Assembly (NCBI GenBank): GCA_045541455.1
Contig: JAZQJA010000028.1
Coordinates: forward strand, 1-37,687
Source of the DNA: RGIG9041 sp045541455
GTDB taxonomy: Bacteria; Bacillota; Clostridia; Oscillospirales; QAKW01
Length of the DNA: 37,687 nucleotides
Reading direction: 5' to 3'
Shown: in pieces, positions 15,873-23,980 of the stretch
Layout of the letters: the number at the start of each line of letters is the position of its first letter
How positions within the stretch are numbered: position 1 is the stretch's first letter
The notes under the pieces: model-generated
What the model was told of the DNA's origin: nothing
Databases searched by the model: none
Seen by the model: the letters and a program-made list of their open reading frames with translations, nothing else
Made by a program: the position numbers and the translations under genes

Positions 15873-16883
15873 ATGATTATACCTGTAAAAACCGCGCTTG
15901 GCGGTTACAATATAATATTACAGCGCGGTGCCATAAAAGATGCCGCAAAATATATAAACCTTAACAGGCGGGTGCTTATTGTCACCGACGACGGCGTTCC
16001 TTGTGAATATGCAAACACCGTTGCAAGCGCATGTAAAAACCCGTTTATTGTGACATTACCCGCAGGCGAAAAAACCAAATGCCTTAAAAGTTATGAGTAT
16101 CTATTAAAGAAAATGGTGGAATACGGCTTTACCCGTACCGACTGTGTTGTGGCAGTGGGCGGCGGCGTTATGGGCGACCTTGCAGGGTTTGTTGCATCAA
16201 GTTATATGCGCGGTGTTGACTTTTACAATATCCCTACCACCGTGCTGTCACAGGTCGACTCGTCAATCGGCGGTAAAGTGGCAATAGATTTTGAAAACTT
16301 AAAAAACATTGTCGGCGCGTTTTACCAGCCATGTGCTGTTATTGTCGACCCCGACACCTTGAAAACTCTGCCTGAGCGACAAATTTCAAACGGCCTTGCA
16401 GAAAGTGTAAAAATGGCACTTACAAGTGACAGTGAACTGTTTGAAATTTTTGAAAAAGGCGAAGCCCTTTCAAACATAGACACTGTGATTTACCGTTCTT
16501 TGCTAATTAAAAAAAGTGTTGTAGAGCAAGACGAAAAAGAGGCAGGGCTTCGTAAAGTGCTCAATTTCGGTCACACTCTGGCACACGCAATTGAAAGTGA
16601 AAATTCACTGTCCCACCTTTTTCACGGCGAGTGCGTTGCAATAGGTATGGTGCCAATGTGCTCACAGCCGGTCCGTGAGCGGCTTATACCGGTTTTACAA
16701 TCCCTTAACCTGCCGCACACCGTTTTGGGTGACAGCGATGCGCTTGTGAAGGCAATGCGCCACGACAAAAAAATGTCGGGCGACAGCATTACGGTTATTA
16801 CGGTATCCAAAATAGGCAGTTATGAAATGAAAACTTTAAATTCAAGCGAACTTTACAAACTGGCAAGCGGAGGTGCAGTATGA
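15873..16883 (+). CDS. aroB: 3-dehydroquinate synthase
   Basis: AroB cyclises DAHP to 3-dehydroquinate using NAD and a divalent metal. In this 336-aa protein the NAD loop GGGVMGDLAGF, the segment GVDFYNIPTTVLSQVDSSIGGK, the metal-ligand Glu in GLAESVKMAL and the His ligands in NFGHTLAHAIE and HGECVAIGM are all present. It is slightly shorter than the usual ~350-360 aa but lacks no core motif. The start follows an AGGAGA site 9 bases after pheA. Its last bases form an ATGA overlap with aroC, so the two are translationally coupled. The next enzyme of the pathway, 3-dehydroquinate dehydratase, is not encoded in this operon. Confidence 0.97.
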   Translation: MIIPVKTALGGYNIILQRGAIKDAAKYINLNRRVLIVTDDGVPCEYANTVASACKNPFIVTLPAGEKTKCLKSYEYLLKKMVEYGFTRTDCVVAVGGGVMGDLAGFVASSYMRGVDFYNIPTTVLSQVDSSIGGKVAIDFENLKNIVGAFYQPCAVIVDPDTLKTLPERQISNGLAESVKMALTSDSELFEIFEKGEALSNIDTVIYRSLLIKKSVVEQDEKEAGLRKVLNFGHTLAHAIESENSLSHLFHGECVAIGMVPMCSQPVRERLIPVLQSLNLPHTVLGDSDALVKAMRHDKKMSGDSITVITVSKIGSYEMKTLNSSELYKLASGGAV

Positions 16884-17974
16884 AAAATACATTCGGAAAC
16901 AGCCTTAGCGTAACATTGTTTGGCGAAAGCCACGGTGAATATATCGGCGTGGTGCTTGACGGTATGACACCGGGTGTTGCGGTAGACGAAAACTACATAA
17001 ATTCGCGCCTTGCCCTGCGCCGTCCGTCAGGTGACATTTCCACCTCTCGCGCAGAGCCTGACAATTTTATTATCGCGTCGGGCGTGTTTGAGGGCAAAAC
17101 GACAGGCACTCCCCTTTGCATTTTAATACCTAACACCGACACCCGCTCAAAAGACTACAGTGAAAACCGTGCCAAAGCGCGCCCGTCACATGCAGACTTT
17201 ACCGCGTTTGCCAAATACCACGGTTTTGAAGACTACCGCGGCGGCGGGCACTTTAGCGGCAGGGTGACAGCGGCACTTGTTGCGGCAGGCGCCATTGCAC
17301 AAACTGCGCTTTTATCAAAAGGGATTACCGTTGCAACACACATAAAACAAATAGGAAATGTGTACGACCGCGACTTTGAAAACTTTACAGACGATTTTGA
17401 AAAGTTAAACAGCACCTACTTTGCGGTGCTTGACCAAACCGCAAAAGAAAAGATGGTTGAGCAGATAGAAAAAGCAAAAGCCGACTGCGACAGCATTGGC
17501 GGTGTGCTTGAAACCGCCGTTTGCGGAATGATGGCAGGCGTGGGCGAGCCGTGGTTTGACAGTATTGAAAGCCTTTTGGCACACGCTGTATTTTCAGTCC
17601 CTGCCGTTAAGGGTGTGGAATTTGGCGCAGGCTTTAATGTTGCAAATATGCGTGCCAGCGTTGCAAACGACGAGTTTTTTATACAAAACGGTAAAGTTTG
17701 CACCCGCACAAACAACAGCGGCGGAATAAACGGCGGTATAACAAACGGTATGCCAATTATTATGCGAACCGCAATTAAACCGACCCCAACAATTTTAAAA
17801 GCACAAAACACAATTGATTTTATAAATATGCAAAACACCGAAATTACTGCAAAAGGCAGGCACGACCCCTGCATTGTCCACCGTGCCCGCGCCGTTATCG
17901 ACGCGATGTGCGCTCTTACGCTGTGCGACCTTTTACTTTGCAGATTCGGTACTGACTTTTTCGGAGCGAAATAA
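16880..17974 (+). CDS. aroC: Chorismate synthase
   Basis: AroC removes phosphate from EPSP to give chorismate, needing reduced FMN. The 364-aa length is typical. Conserved segments include GNSLSVTLFGESHG at the N-terminus with the catalytic His, RRPSGDISTSRAEPD, and RPSHADFTAFAKYHGFEDYR followed by the GGGHFSGR FMN/substrate loop. Later NNSGGINGGITNGMPI and GRHDPCIVHRA complete the signature. The start overlaps the aroB stop as ATGA and its stop overlaps the aroE/aroK start as TAATG. Although it catalyses the last common step, it lies third in the operon, so gene order does not follow reaction order. Confidence 0.98.
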   Translation: MKNTFGNSLSVTLFGESHGEYIGVVLDGMTPGVAVDENYINSRLALRRPSGDISTSRAEPDNFIIASGVFEGKTTGTPLCILIPNTDTRSKDYSENRAKARPSHADFTAFAKYHGFEDYRGGGHFSGRVTAALVAAGAIAQTALLSKGITVATHIKQIGNVYDRDFENFTDDFEKLNSTYFAVLDQTAKEKMVEQIEKAKADCDSIGGVLETAVCGMMAGVGEPWFDSIESLLAHAVFSVPAVKGVEFGAGFNVANMRASVANDEFFIQNGKVCTRTNNSGGINGGITNGMPIIMRTAIKPTPTILKAQNTIDFINMQNTEITAKGRHDPCIVHRARAVIDAMCALTLCDLLLCRFGTDFFGAK

Positions 17975-19224
17975 TGGAATACGGACTTATCGGGCAAAAA
18001 CTGGGACACAGTTTTTCTAAACTTATCCATAACGAGATATGTGATTACGACTACGAACTGTGCGAACTTGAAAAAGAGGAAATTTGCTCTTTTTTCACTA
18101 ACAAAAAATTTAAAGCCGTTAATGTCACAATCCCCTATAAACAGGAGGTTATGCAGTATATTGACTGTATCGACAAAAACGCTTTGCAAATAGGTGCTGT
18201 CAACACCGTTGTCAACAAAAACGGCGTGCTGTACGGCTATAACACCGACTTTTCAGGTATGTGCGCACTAATAAATAAAATGGGTGCCGACCTTAACGGT
18301 AAAAAGGTGCTTATACTCGGCTCGGGCGGTACATCAAAAACCGCTTTTGCAGTTGCTTTATCGCTTGGCGCAAAAACGGTAGAGCGTGTATCGCGCAGCG
18401 CAAACGACGGCGCTATAAGTTATGAAACGATGTATGCAAAGCATACCGATGCCGATTTTATAATAAACACTACACCCTTGGGAATGTACCCTAACAACGA
18501 CGGGTGTGCAGTTGACTTAGACAAATTTACAAACCTTTCGGGTGTTGCAGACGCGGTGTATAACCCACTTTGCACAACACTTGTGTTAAACGCCAAAAAC
18601 CGCGGTATCAACGCGATGGGCGGACTGTATATGCTGGTAGCACAGGCGGTGTTTGCCGCAACACTTTTTACCGGCAAAACCTTTGATGAAAACTGCATTG
18701 ACACAGTTTATAAAAAACTTTTACTGTCACAGCAAAACATAGTGCTTATCGGTATGCCCGGCTGCGGTAAATCGACAATGGGCAAACTGCTCTCAAGCCG
18801 GCTTGGGCGTGAGTTTATTGACACCGACGAGGTTATTGAGCAGGTGGCAGGCACAAAAATCAGTGAAATTTTCGCATTGCAAGGCGAGAATGCTTTTCGC
18901 GACATTGAAAGTGACGTTATAAAATCTGTTTCAAAAACGGGCGGTAAAATAATTGCAACCGGCGGCGGCGCGGTACTCAGGCCGCAAAACGTTTTTGCGC
19001 TGCGCCAAAACGGTTTTATAATTTTTTTAAACCGTGACCTTGAAAACCTGCCTGCAACAGACAGCAGGCCGTTGTCAAACAACCGTGAAAAACTTGAAAA
19101 ACTGTATAAAACCCGCCTGCCTATCTACCGCAGCGTATGTGACACAGAAATTAACACAGTTTACGGTAAACAGCAAAATCTAAATAAAATTATCGAGGTG
19201 TGTGGACTTGAAAGTAACAATTAA
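17974..19224 (+). CDS. aroE-aroK: Fused shikimate dehydrogenase - shikimate kinase
   Basis: One 416-aa protein carries two successive enzymes. Residues 1-250 are shikimate dehydrogenase (AroE): GHSFSKLIHN binds shikimate, NVTIPYKQ contains the catalytic Lys56, NTD (90-92) contacts substrate, and LGSGGTSKT (115-123) is the NADP loop. Residues ~253-416 are shikimate kinase (AroK): P-loop GMPGCGKST (260-268), DTD (283-285), FRDIE with Arg309, GGG (330-332), RPL with Arg365 and RLPIYR (381-386). There is no stop or frameshift at the join and only a short linker. It would pass shikimate directly from dehydrogenase to kinase. The single-gene fusion guarantees equal amounts. It overlaps aroC by 1 base and aroA by 23. 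Confidence 0.95.
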   Translation: MEYGLIGQKLGHSFSKLIHNEICDYDYELCELEKEEICSFFTNKKFKAVNVTIPYKQEVMQYIDCIDKNALQIGAVNTVVNKNGVLYGYNTDFSGMCALINKMGADLNGKKVLILGSGGTSKTAFAVALSLGAKTVERVSRSANDGAISYETMYAKHTDADFIINTTPLGMYPNNDGCAVDLDKFTNLSGVADAVYNPLCTTLVLNAKNRGINAMGGLYMLVAQAVFAATLFTGKTFDENCIDTVYKKLLLSQQNIVLIGMPGCGKSTMGKLLSSRLGREFIDTDEVIEQVAGTKISEIFALQGENAFRDIESDVIKSVSKTGGKIIATGGGAVLRPQNVFALRQNGFIIFLNRDLENLPATDSRPLSNNREKLEKLYKTRLPIYRSVCDTEINTVYGKQQNLNKIIEVCGLESNN

Positions 19225-20404
19225 AAAGGGTATACCGTGCGGTACCGTTACAGCGCCCCCTTCAAAAAGTATGGCACACCGCTTGCTTATATGCGCAGCC
19301 CTTGCAAACGGCACAAGCACTATTTCAAATGTTGCAATGTCAGACGATATTAAGGCAACAATCGGTGCTTTAAAAAGTCTTGGTGCCGACATACAAATAA
19401 ACGGCTCTGCCGTAACTGTTACAGGCCCGCTAAATAACCAAAACCCTGACACAATAAACTGTAATGAAAGCGGAAGCACGCTTAGATTTATGATACCGCT
19501 GTGCCTTTTAAAAGGCACTGACATTCGCCTTTGCGGTACAAAACGGCTGTTTTCCCGCTCGCTTGCAGTATTTGAAACGCTGTGTCGCGAGCGCGGGTTT
19601 GCCTTTGTGCAAGACAGTGCAGGTGTCACGGTAAACGGCAGGCTTGAAAGCGGAGTATACCGCGTGCGCGGTGACATTTCAAGCCAGTTTATAAGCGGAC
19701 TTATGTTTGCCCTGCCAAACCTTAACGGCGACAGCGTTATTGAAATTGAAAATACGCTTGAAAGCGCACCGTATATCGACCTTACAACACAGGCTCTTTC
19801 TCAGTTTAATGTTAAAACATTGAGAGAAAACAACAAAATATACATATCTCACAGCACTTTTACACCCTGCAACGAATCGGTTGAAGGTGACTGTTCAAAC
19901 GCCGCATTTTTTGACGCACTTAATTTAATGGGCGGCAGTGTAAAAGTTTTGGGGCTGGACCCCAATACTTTGCAAGGCGACTATATATATAAAGACTATT
20001 TTAATGAGATTAAAAACGGATGTCCGACACTTGACATTTCCGACTGTCCCGACCTTGCCCCAATTCTTATGGCAGCAGGCGCGGCATCAAACGGCGTTAC
20101 ACTTGTCGGCACGCGCAGACTTAAAATTAAAGAGAGTGACAGGGGCGCGGCTATGGCATCGGAACTTAAAAAAATGTCAGTCGATGTAAAAATATCAGAA
20201 AACACAATAACGGTCGGCCACGGAATACAACCGCCGGCAGATACAATTTACGGGCACAACGACCACCGTATAGTAATGGCAATGGCTTGTCTTATGACTA
20301 AAACGGGCGGTACCATTGACGGTTACGAGGCCGTATGCAAAAGTATGCCCGACTTTTTTGAAAAACTGCGTACACTCGGTGTGGAGGTAATAGATGAAAC
20401 TTGA
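19202..20404 (+). CDS. aroA: 3-phosphoshikimate 1-carboxyvinyltransferase (EPSP synthase)
   Basis: AroA joins phosphoenolpyruvate to shikimate-3-phosphate. The 400-aa protein has APPSKSMAHRL near the N-terminus (catalytic Lys and shikimate-phosphate contacts), ESGSTLRFM in place of the classical NAGTAMRPL, RGDISSQFISG, the catalytic Asp in DCPDLAPIL, and LKIKESDR and DHRIVMA near the C-terminus. The SGSTLR form departs from the class I glyphosate-binding motif; sensitivity cannot be judged by eye. Start choice is open: GTG at 19202 is only 3 bases from GAGG, whereas TTG at 19208, giving MKVTIKKG, has a 9-base spacing and a more family-like N-terminus. It overlaps aroE/aroK by ~20 bases. Confidence 0.96.
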   Translation: MDLKVTIKKGIPCGTVTAPPSKSMAHRLLICAALANGTSTISNVAMSDDIKATIGALKSLGADIQINGSAVTVTGPLNNQNPDTINCNESGSTLRFMIPLCLLKGTDIRLCGTKRLFSRSLAVFETLCRERGFAFVQDSAGVTVNGRLESGVYRVRGDISSQFISGLMFALPNLNGDSVIEIENTLESAPYIDLTTQALSQFNVKTLRENNKIYISHSTFTPCNESVEGDCSNAAFFDALNLMGGSVKVLGLDPNTLQGDYIYKDYFNEIKNGCPTLDISDCPDLAPILMAAGAASNGVTLVGTRRLKIKESDRGAAMASELKKMSVDVKISENTITVGHGIQPPADTIYGHNDHRIVMAMACLMTKTGGTIDGYEAVCKSMPDFFEKLRTLGVEVIDET

Positions 20405-21254
20405 TACCAATAAAAAAATATTAATCGTAGGTCTTGGACTTTTGGGCGGTAGTTACGCCATGGCGCTAAAGCGTCAGGGCTACAGCGTAAGCGCCATCAC
20501 CCGCTCGCAAAGTTCAATCGACTATGCACTACAAAACAACCTTATCGATTGCGGCTCAACCGAAGTTTTACCCGAACTTGTAAGCAGCGCCGACCTTGTG
20601 GTGTTTGCGCTATACCCCAAAGTTTTTGTAAAATGGCTTAAAGAGTACCAGCAGTATTTTAAAAGCGGTGCCGTTATAACCGACGTTACGGGTGTTAAAA
20701 GTTGTATAATTTACGATATTCAAAATTTCTTGCGCGACGATGTTGAATTTATCGCAGCGCACCCAATGGCAGGCCGTGAGGTGTACGGTGTTGAAAACGC
20801 AACAGACGAAATGTTTAAAAACGCAAACTACATTGTCGTTCCCACCTCAAAAAACACGGCAGGCGCTATGGAACTTTGCCGTGACCTTGGCGTAAAACTA
20901 GGCTTTAAAGATGTAAGCGAACTGTCCCCCGAAATGCACGACGAAATGATTGCATATCTGTCACAGCTTACCCACTGTATTGCCGTTTCGCTTATGTGCT
21001 GTAACGATTTCCGCGGGCTTGAAAATTACACCGGCGACTCCTTTCGCGACCTTACACGAATTGCCAGCATTAACGACGATATGTGGAGCGAACTGTTTTT
21101 GCTAAACCGCGAACCGCTCCTTCGTGAAATGGACAAATTCCGCCGTTCGTTTGACGAGCTTTACGATAAATTAAAAGATAACGACCGCGAGGGAATGCGC
21201 GAAATGATGCGCGTATCCACTATGCGCCGTAAAAGATTTAATAAAAACGACTAA
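20394..21254 (+). CDS. tyrA: Prephenate dehydrogenase
   Basis: TyrA oxidatively decarboxylates prephenate to 4-hydroxyphenylpyruvate, the Tyr precursor. The 286-aa protein has an N-terminal Rossmann domain (ILIVGLGLLGGSYA, 9-22), the substrate-binding HPMAGRE segment, SQLTHCIAV with the catalytic-region His, and DSFRDLTRIA in the helical dimer domain. It ends without an ACT or other regulatory domain, so allosteric Tyr inhibition is less evident than for PheA, which makes leader control of the operon more important. The ATG lies behind GGAGGT and overlaps the end of aroA by 11 bases. Confidence 0.96.
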   Translation: MKLDTNKKILIVGLGLLGGSYAMALKRQGYSVSAITRSQSSIDYALQNNLIDCGSTEVLPELVSSADLVVFALYPKVFVKWLKEYQQYFKSGAVITDVTGVKSCIIYDIQNFLRDDVEFIAAHPMAGREVYGVENATDEMFKNANYIVVPTSKNTAGAMELCRDLGVKLGFKDVSELSPEMHDEMIAYLSQLTHCIAVSLMCCNDFRGLENYTGDSFRDLTRIASINDDMWSELFLLNREPLLREMDKFRRSFDELYDKLKDNDREGMREMMRVSTMRRKRFNKND

Positions 21255-21267
21255 GGAGATAACTGTT

Positions 21268-22299
21268 ATGAATATGAATTTTAAAAGAAAACTTCTTATA
21301 CCTAAAGAGGTAAAAGAAATGTACCCCGTCACCGAAAAAATGGCAGCAGTTAAGGCTGCACGTGACAGCGAGATACAAAAGGTTTTTAAAGGTGAGTCTG
21401 ATAAGTTTATACTTGTAATAGGACCTTGTTCTGCCGACAATAAAGACGCTGTGCTTGACTACATTTCAAGACTGCGCCGTGTTGAAGACAAAGTCGGCGA
21501 TAAAATTATTATAATCCCGCGTATCTACACAAACAAACCGCGTACAACGGGTGACGGTTATAAGGGCATGCTTCACCAGCCCGACCCCAATGTCGAGCCC
21601 GATATGTTTAAAGGTATTGTTGCTATTCGTGACTTGCACCTCACCGCACTTAAAGACTACGATTTCACCTGTGCCGACGAGATGCTCTACCCCGAAAACC
21701 ACCGTTACCTGTCCGACCTTTTGTCCTATGTTGCCATCGGTGCGCGTTCGGTTGAAAACCAACAGCACCGCCTTACAGCGTCGGGCCTTGCAATACCTGT
21801 CGGTATGAAAAACCCAACGGGCGGCGACCTTTCGATTATGATGAACGCAATTGCGGCAGGCCAGCATAAACACGTATTTATTTACAGGGGCTGGGAGGTT
21901 GCAACCGAGGGTAACCCCTATGCACATTCAATTCTTCGCGGTTATGCCGACTTTGCAGGCAAAAATATACCCAACTACCATTATGAAGACATTATGCGCG
22001 TTAAAGAACTGTACGAAAAAAGCAATCTTGTAAACCCTGCTGTCATTATTGATACAAACCACGCAAACTCGGGCAAAAAGTGGAACGAACAAACCCGAAT
22101 TGCAAGCGATATTGTTCACAGCTGTAACCTTAACAAAGAAATCCGCTCGCTTGTCAAAGGTCTTATGATTGAGAGTTATATTGAAGACGGCGCCCAAAAA
22201 ATCGGCGAAAACATTTACGGTAAATCTATTACCGACCCCTGTCTTGGCTGGGAAAAGACAGAAAAACTTATACTTGATATAGCCGACCAATTAAAATAA
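21268..22299 (+). CDS. aroF: 3-deoxy-7-phosphoheptulonate (DAHP) synthase, class I
   Basis: This enzyme condenses phosphoenolpyruvate and erythrose-4-phosphate, the committed step of the shikimate pathway. The 343-aa protein matches the AroFGH-type (I-alpha): VIGPCSADN with the metal-ligand Cys, RIYTNKPRTTGDGYKG, GARSVENQQHR, the KNPTGGDL segment and DTNHANSGK. Proteins of this type carry an N-terminal extension that mediates feedback inhibition by Phe, Tyr or Trp; which one applies here is not obvious. AAGGAG precedes the ATG. It is the last structural gene of the operon although it catalyses the first reaction, so it shares the leader control. The symbol is given for the family, not a specific E. 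coli isozyme. Confidence 0.95.
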   Translation: MNMNFKRKLLIPKEVKEMYPVTEKMAAVKAARDSEIQKVFKGESDKFILVIGPCSADNKDAVLDYISRLRRVEDKVGDKIIIIPRIYTNKPRTTGDGYKGMLHQPDPNVEPDMFKGIVAIRDLHLTALKDYDFTCADEMLYPENHRYLSDLLSYVAIGARSVENQQHRLTASGLAIPVGMKNPTGGDLSIMMNAIAAGQHKHVFIYRGWEVATEGNPYAHSILRGYADFAGKNIPNYHYEDIMRVKELYEKSNLVNPAVIIDTNHANSGKKWNEQTRIASDIVHSCNLNKEIRSLVKGLMIESYIEDGAQKIGENIYGKSITDPCLGWEKTEKLILDIADQLK

Positions 22300-22339
22300 A
22301 AACCCGCAATTAAAATTGCGAAATGTCGTTAGCGAAGTT

Positions 22340-22480
22340 TTTTGTTTTAGCATAGAATAGTATATCGGGTTAGAACCAGCATCGCATTTGTATGTACAAA
22401 TACAGCCCGGCAGTAGCCCAAACCCACTAAACAACAGAAAAGAGAAGATTCGTTTTAGGGCGAGTCTTCTCTTTCTTTTT
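22340..22480 (+). ncRNA. Candidate structured RNA downstream of the aromatic operon
   Basis: This gene-free segment can fold into nested helices: TTGTTTTAG (22342-22350) with CTAAACAA (22427-22434, one bulge), GGGTT (22367-22371) with AACCC (22421-22425), and the hairpin ATTTGT-ATGT-ACAAAT (22386-22401). A strong terminator follows. No dedicated promoter was identified, so it may simply be the 3' end of the operon mRNA, processed or not. I do not recognise an Rfam family; a remnant of a transposon-linked RNA is another possibility. Confidence 0.35.
22439..22480 (+). terminator. Intrinsic terminator of the aro operon / candidate RNA
   Basis: AGAGAAGATTCG (22441-22452) / CGAGTCTTCTCT (22461-22472) with one G-U pair and an 8-base loop, followed by TTCTTTTT. 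It is the first convincing terminator after aroF, about 140 bases past its stop. Confidence 0.88.
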
Positions 22481-22488
22481 GTCTGTTA

Positions 22489-22653
22489 AGTGATATGCTG
22501 ACTAAAGTCAGCGTGATATTTTCTTTTGAAAATTCCTCGCCTATGGCGAGATATTTCAAAAGAAAGTGATATTAAACCCTACGGGTTTAGTGATATTCTA
22601 TTCGCCATTAAACTTGCGAAGCAAATAACACTCGACTGAAAGTCGAATATCAC
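22489..22653. repeat. GTGATAT-linked hairpin array, locus 1
   Basis: The linker GTGATAT occurs at 22490, 22513, 22566 and 22590, and inverted (ATATCAC) at 22647. Each gap holds a perfect short palindrome of different sequence: GCTGACT/AGTCAGC; TTCTTTTGAAA/TTTCAAAAGAA enclosing CTCGCC/GGCGAG; AAACCC/GGGTTT; TCGACT/AGTCGA. The arms change together while the linker stays fixed. No coding frame is present. Confidence 0.75.
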
Positions 22654-22725
22654 TGCGCAGCAATATAACTCGCCGTACGGGGTCCCCACAAAACCGTGGC
22701 TTTTGTGGGGTGAAAAGGCGAATAG
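22598..22725. repeat. Inverted-repeat-bounded segment with a nested GC-rich hairpin
   Basis: CTATTCGCC (22598-22606) and GGCGAATAG (22717-22725) bound the segment. Inside are the inverted-orientation GTGATAT unit and a 10-base hairpin CCCCACAAAA (22684-22693) / TTTTGTGGGG (22701-22710). It resembles a MITE-like mosaic. Confidence 0.55.
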
Positions 22726-22729
22726 AACT

Positions 22730-22758
22730 GTAGAAATGTTCGCTAAGAACATTTCTAC
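22730..22758. repeat. Long hairpin GTAGAAATGTTC / GAACATTTCTAC
   Basis: A perfect 12-base stem with loop GCTAA. No T-run follows, so it is unlikely to be a terminator. It continues the hairpin-rich tract. Confidence 0.7.
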
Positions 22759-22815
22759 AATTGCGGGCGGGTACCTCTAAAACCTTGTTGTTTCACAATA
22801 AATAAAAGTTCGATA

Positions 22816-22851
22816 ATTAGCGTGATACTCCGCTTGGAGTATCACGCTAAT
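22816..22851 (+). repeat. Perfect 16-bp hairpin, terminator-like on the plus strand
   Basis: ATTAGCGTGATACTCC (22816-22831), loop GCTT, GGAGTATCACGCTAAT (22836-22851), then TTTATTT. It contains GTGATA...TATCAC and so belongs with the linker-hairpin family. It lies 31 bases past the stop of the minus-strand deacetylase gene. Confidence 0.65.
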
Positions 22852-22882
22852 TTTATTTGCCTTTTAGCCGAGTGTTATTTTT

Positions 22883-23806
22883 TTAGGTTGCTGTGTTAAA
22901 CTCATACAATCTTTGGAGCAGTTTTGCTTTAGTGACCTGATTGGTGATGTTCCACCGCTTTAAACAGCGTATACTTGTCACATCGCCTCTTGTTATGGTA
23001 CTGCACCCGTAAACAGTTGTGAGAGTAAGTTTGACTCCTGCGTTTTCCCACTCCTCTACAGCTATCGGGCTGTTAAGGCCGTAAGGGAAAGCGAGCGCCA
23101 GCGGAGTGACTCCAAGTTTTTCATTAAGCAGATCCTTTGCTGCTTTAATGTCAGCTCTGAGCGCTTTTCTGTAGTCCTCTTCACTCTCTTCAGGCTTTTG
23201 TAAAACACCGTTTCTGCCGGATATTTTATGCTCTTTACGCTGATGCATATCATAGGTGTGAGTCGATACAGTGATAACTCCTTTGTCTATCCAAGGCTTT
23301 GCGGCTTCAAGCGGAAACCTCGGTATATCCATAGGCTCATTAGTGTGCGGTGATTTTTCTTTGCCCTCATAAATACCTATAGAAAATATTGTGGCCTTCA
23401 TTCCGTACTTTTCCAGTATCGGTGCCGCTATCGTAAGATTTGATGTGTACCCGTCATCCATTGTAATCAAAATCGGGTTTTGGGGAAGTTCTCCCGTGCC
23501 GCTTGCAAAATCGCATAGTTCGTCCGGTGTTACCGCGACATATTCTGCATCTCTTAGTGCGTTCATTTGCTCTTCAAACATTTTGGCACTGACAATAGTG
23601 TCAATGGAAGAGTTGTCTTTTTCGGTAAAATGATGGTACATAAGCACCGGTATAGCAAGTACATCCTTGTCAGTTTTAGTGTTGTATCGAATCTGTATCT
23701 CGGTAAATGCTATCTCGTCATCTGGTGGCTTTTTTGAACACCCGCTAATTAAAATACAGAAAATAAGCAGGAAAGAAACTATTGTAATCACCTTTAATTT
23801 TTTCAT
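22883..23806 (-). CDS. Polysaccharide deacetylase lipoprotein, PgaB/IcaB-like NodB domain
   Basis: The ATG at 23806 follows AAAGGAG and starts a lipoprotein signal (KK, hydrophobic core, lipobox LISGC with Cys23); the frame extends upstream to 23911 but that part lacks a signal. The 307-aa protein carries NodB motifs: TMDDG (115-119; Asp117, Asp118), HTYDMH with His183 and His188, and LAFPYG (238-243). The five-residue His spacing matches PgaB/IcaB enzymes that de-N-acetylate poly-GlcNAc, not the HxxxH of peptidoglycan deacetylases. It should act outside the membrane on a GlcNAc polymer or a related glycan. It stands alone, between two hairpin arrays, and no pga/ica synthase is seen, so the substrate is inferred only. 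Confidence 0.9.
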   Translation of the reverse strand: MKKLKVITIVSFLLIFCILISGCSKKPPDDEIAFTEIQIRYNTKTDKDVLAIPVLMYHHFTEKDNSSIDTIVSAKMFEEQMNALRDAEYVAVTPDELCDFASGTGELPQNPILITMDDGYTSNLTIAAPILEKYGMKATIFSIGIYEGKEKSPHTNEPMDIPRFPLEAAKPWIDKGVITVSTHTYDMHQRKEHKISGRNGVLQKPEESEEDYRKALRADIKAAKDLLNEKLGVTPLALAFPYGLNSPIAVEEWENAGVKLTLTTVYGCSTITRGDVTSIRCLKRWNITNQVTKAKLLQRLYEFNTAT

Positions 23807-23980
23807 AGCCCTACTCCTTTCTGTATATATTTGTTTTATAAAGGACAAAATGTTGCACTTTTTTAATTTTTTATTTACAAAAGAAATGACACTTTGCACA
23901 AAGATTGTCAAAGCGTCATAGTGGGTTACATACTTTTAAAAAATATTACTTGCCGAAAAACAAAAGGTGTTGTTCTCATC

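Noticed and set aside
17416..18189. 257-aa open frame on the minus strand
   Set aside because: It lies antisense to aroC and the aroE/aroK fusion, has no ribosome site and encodes low-complexity hydrophobic sequence: a shadow frame.
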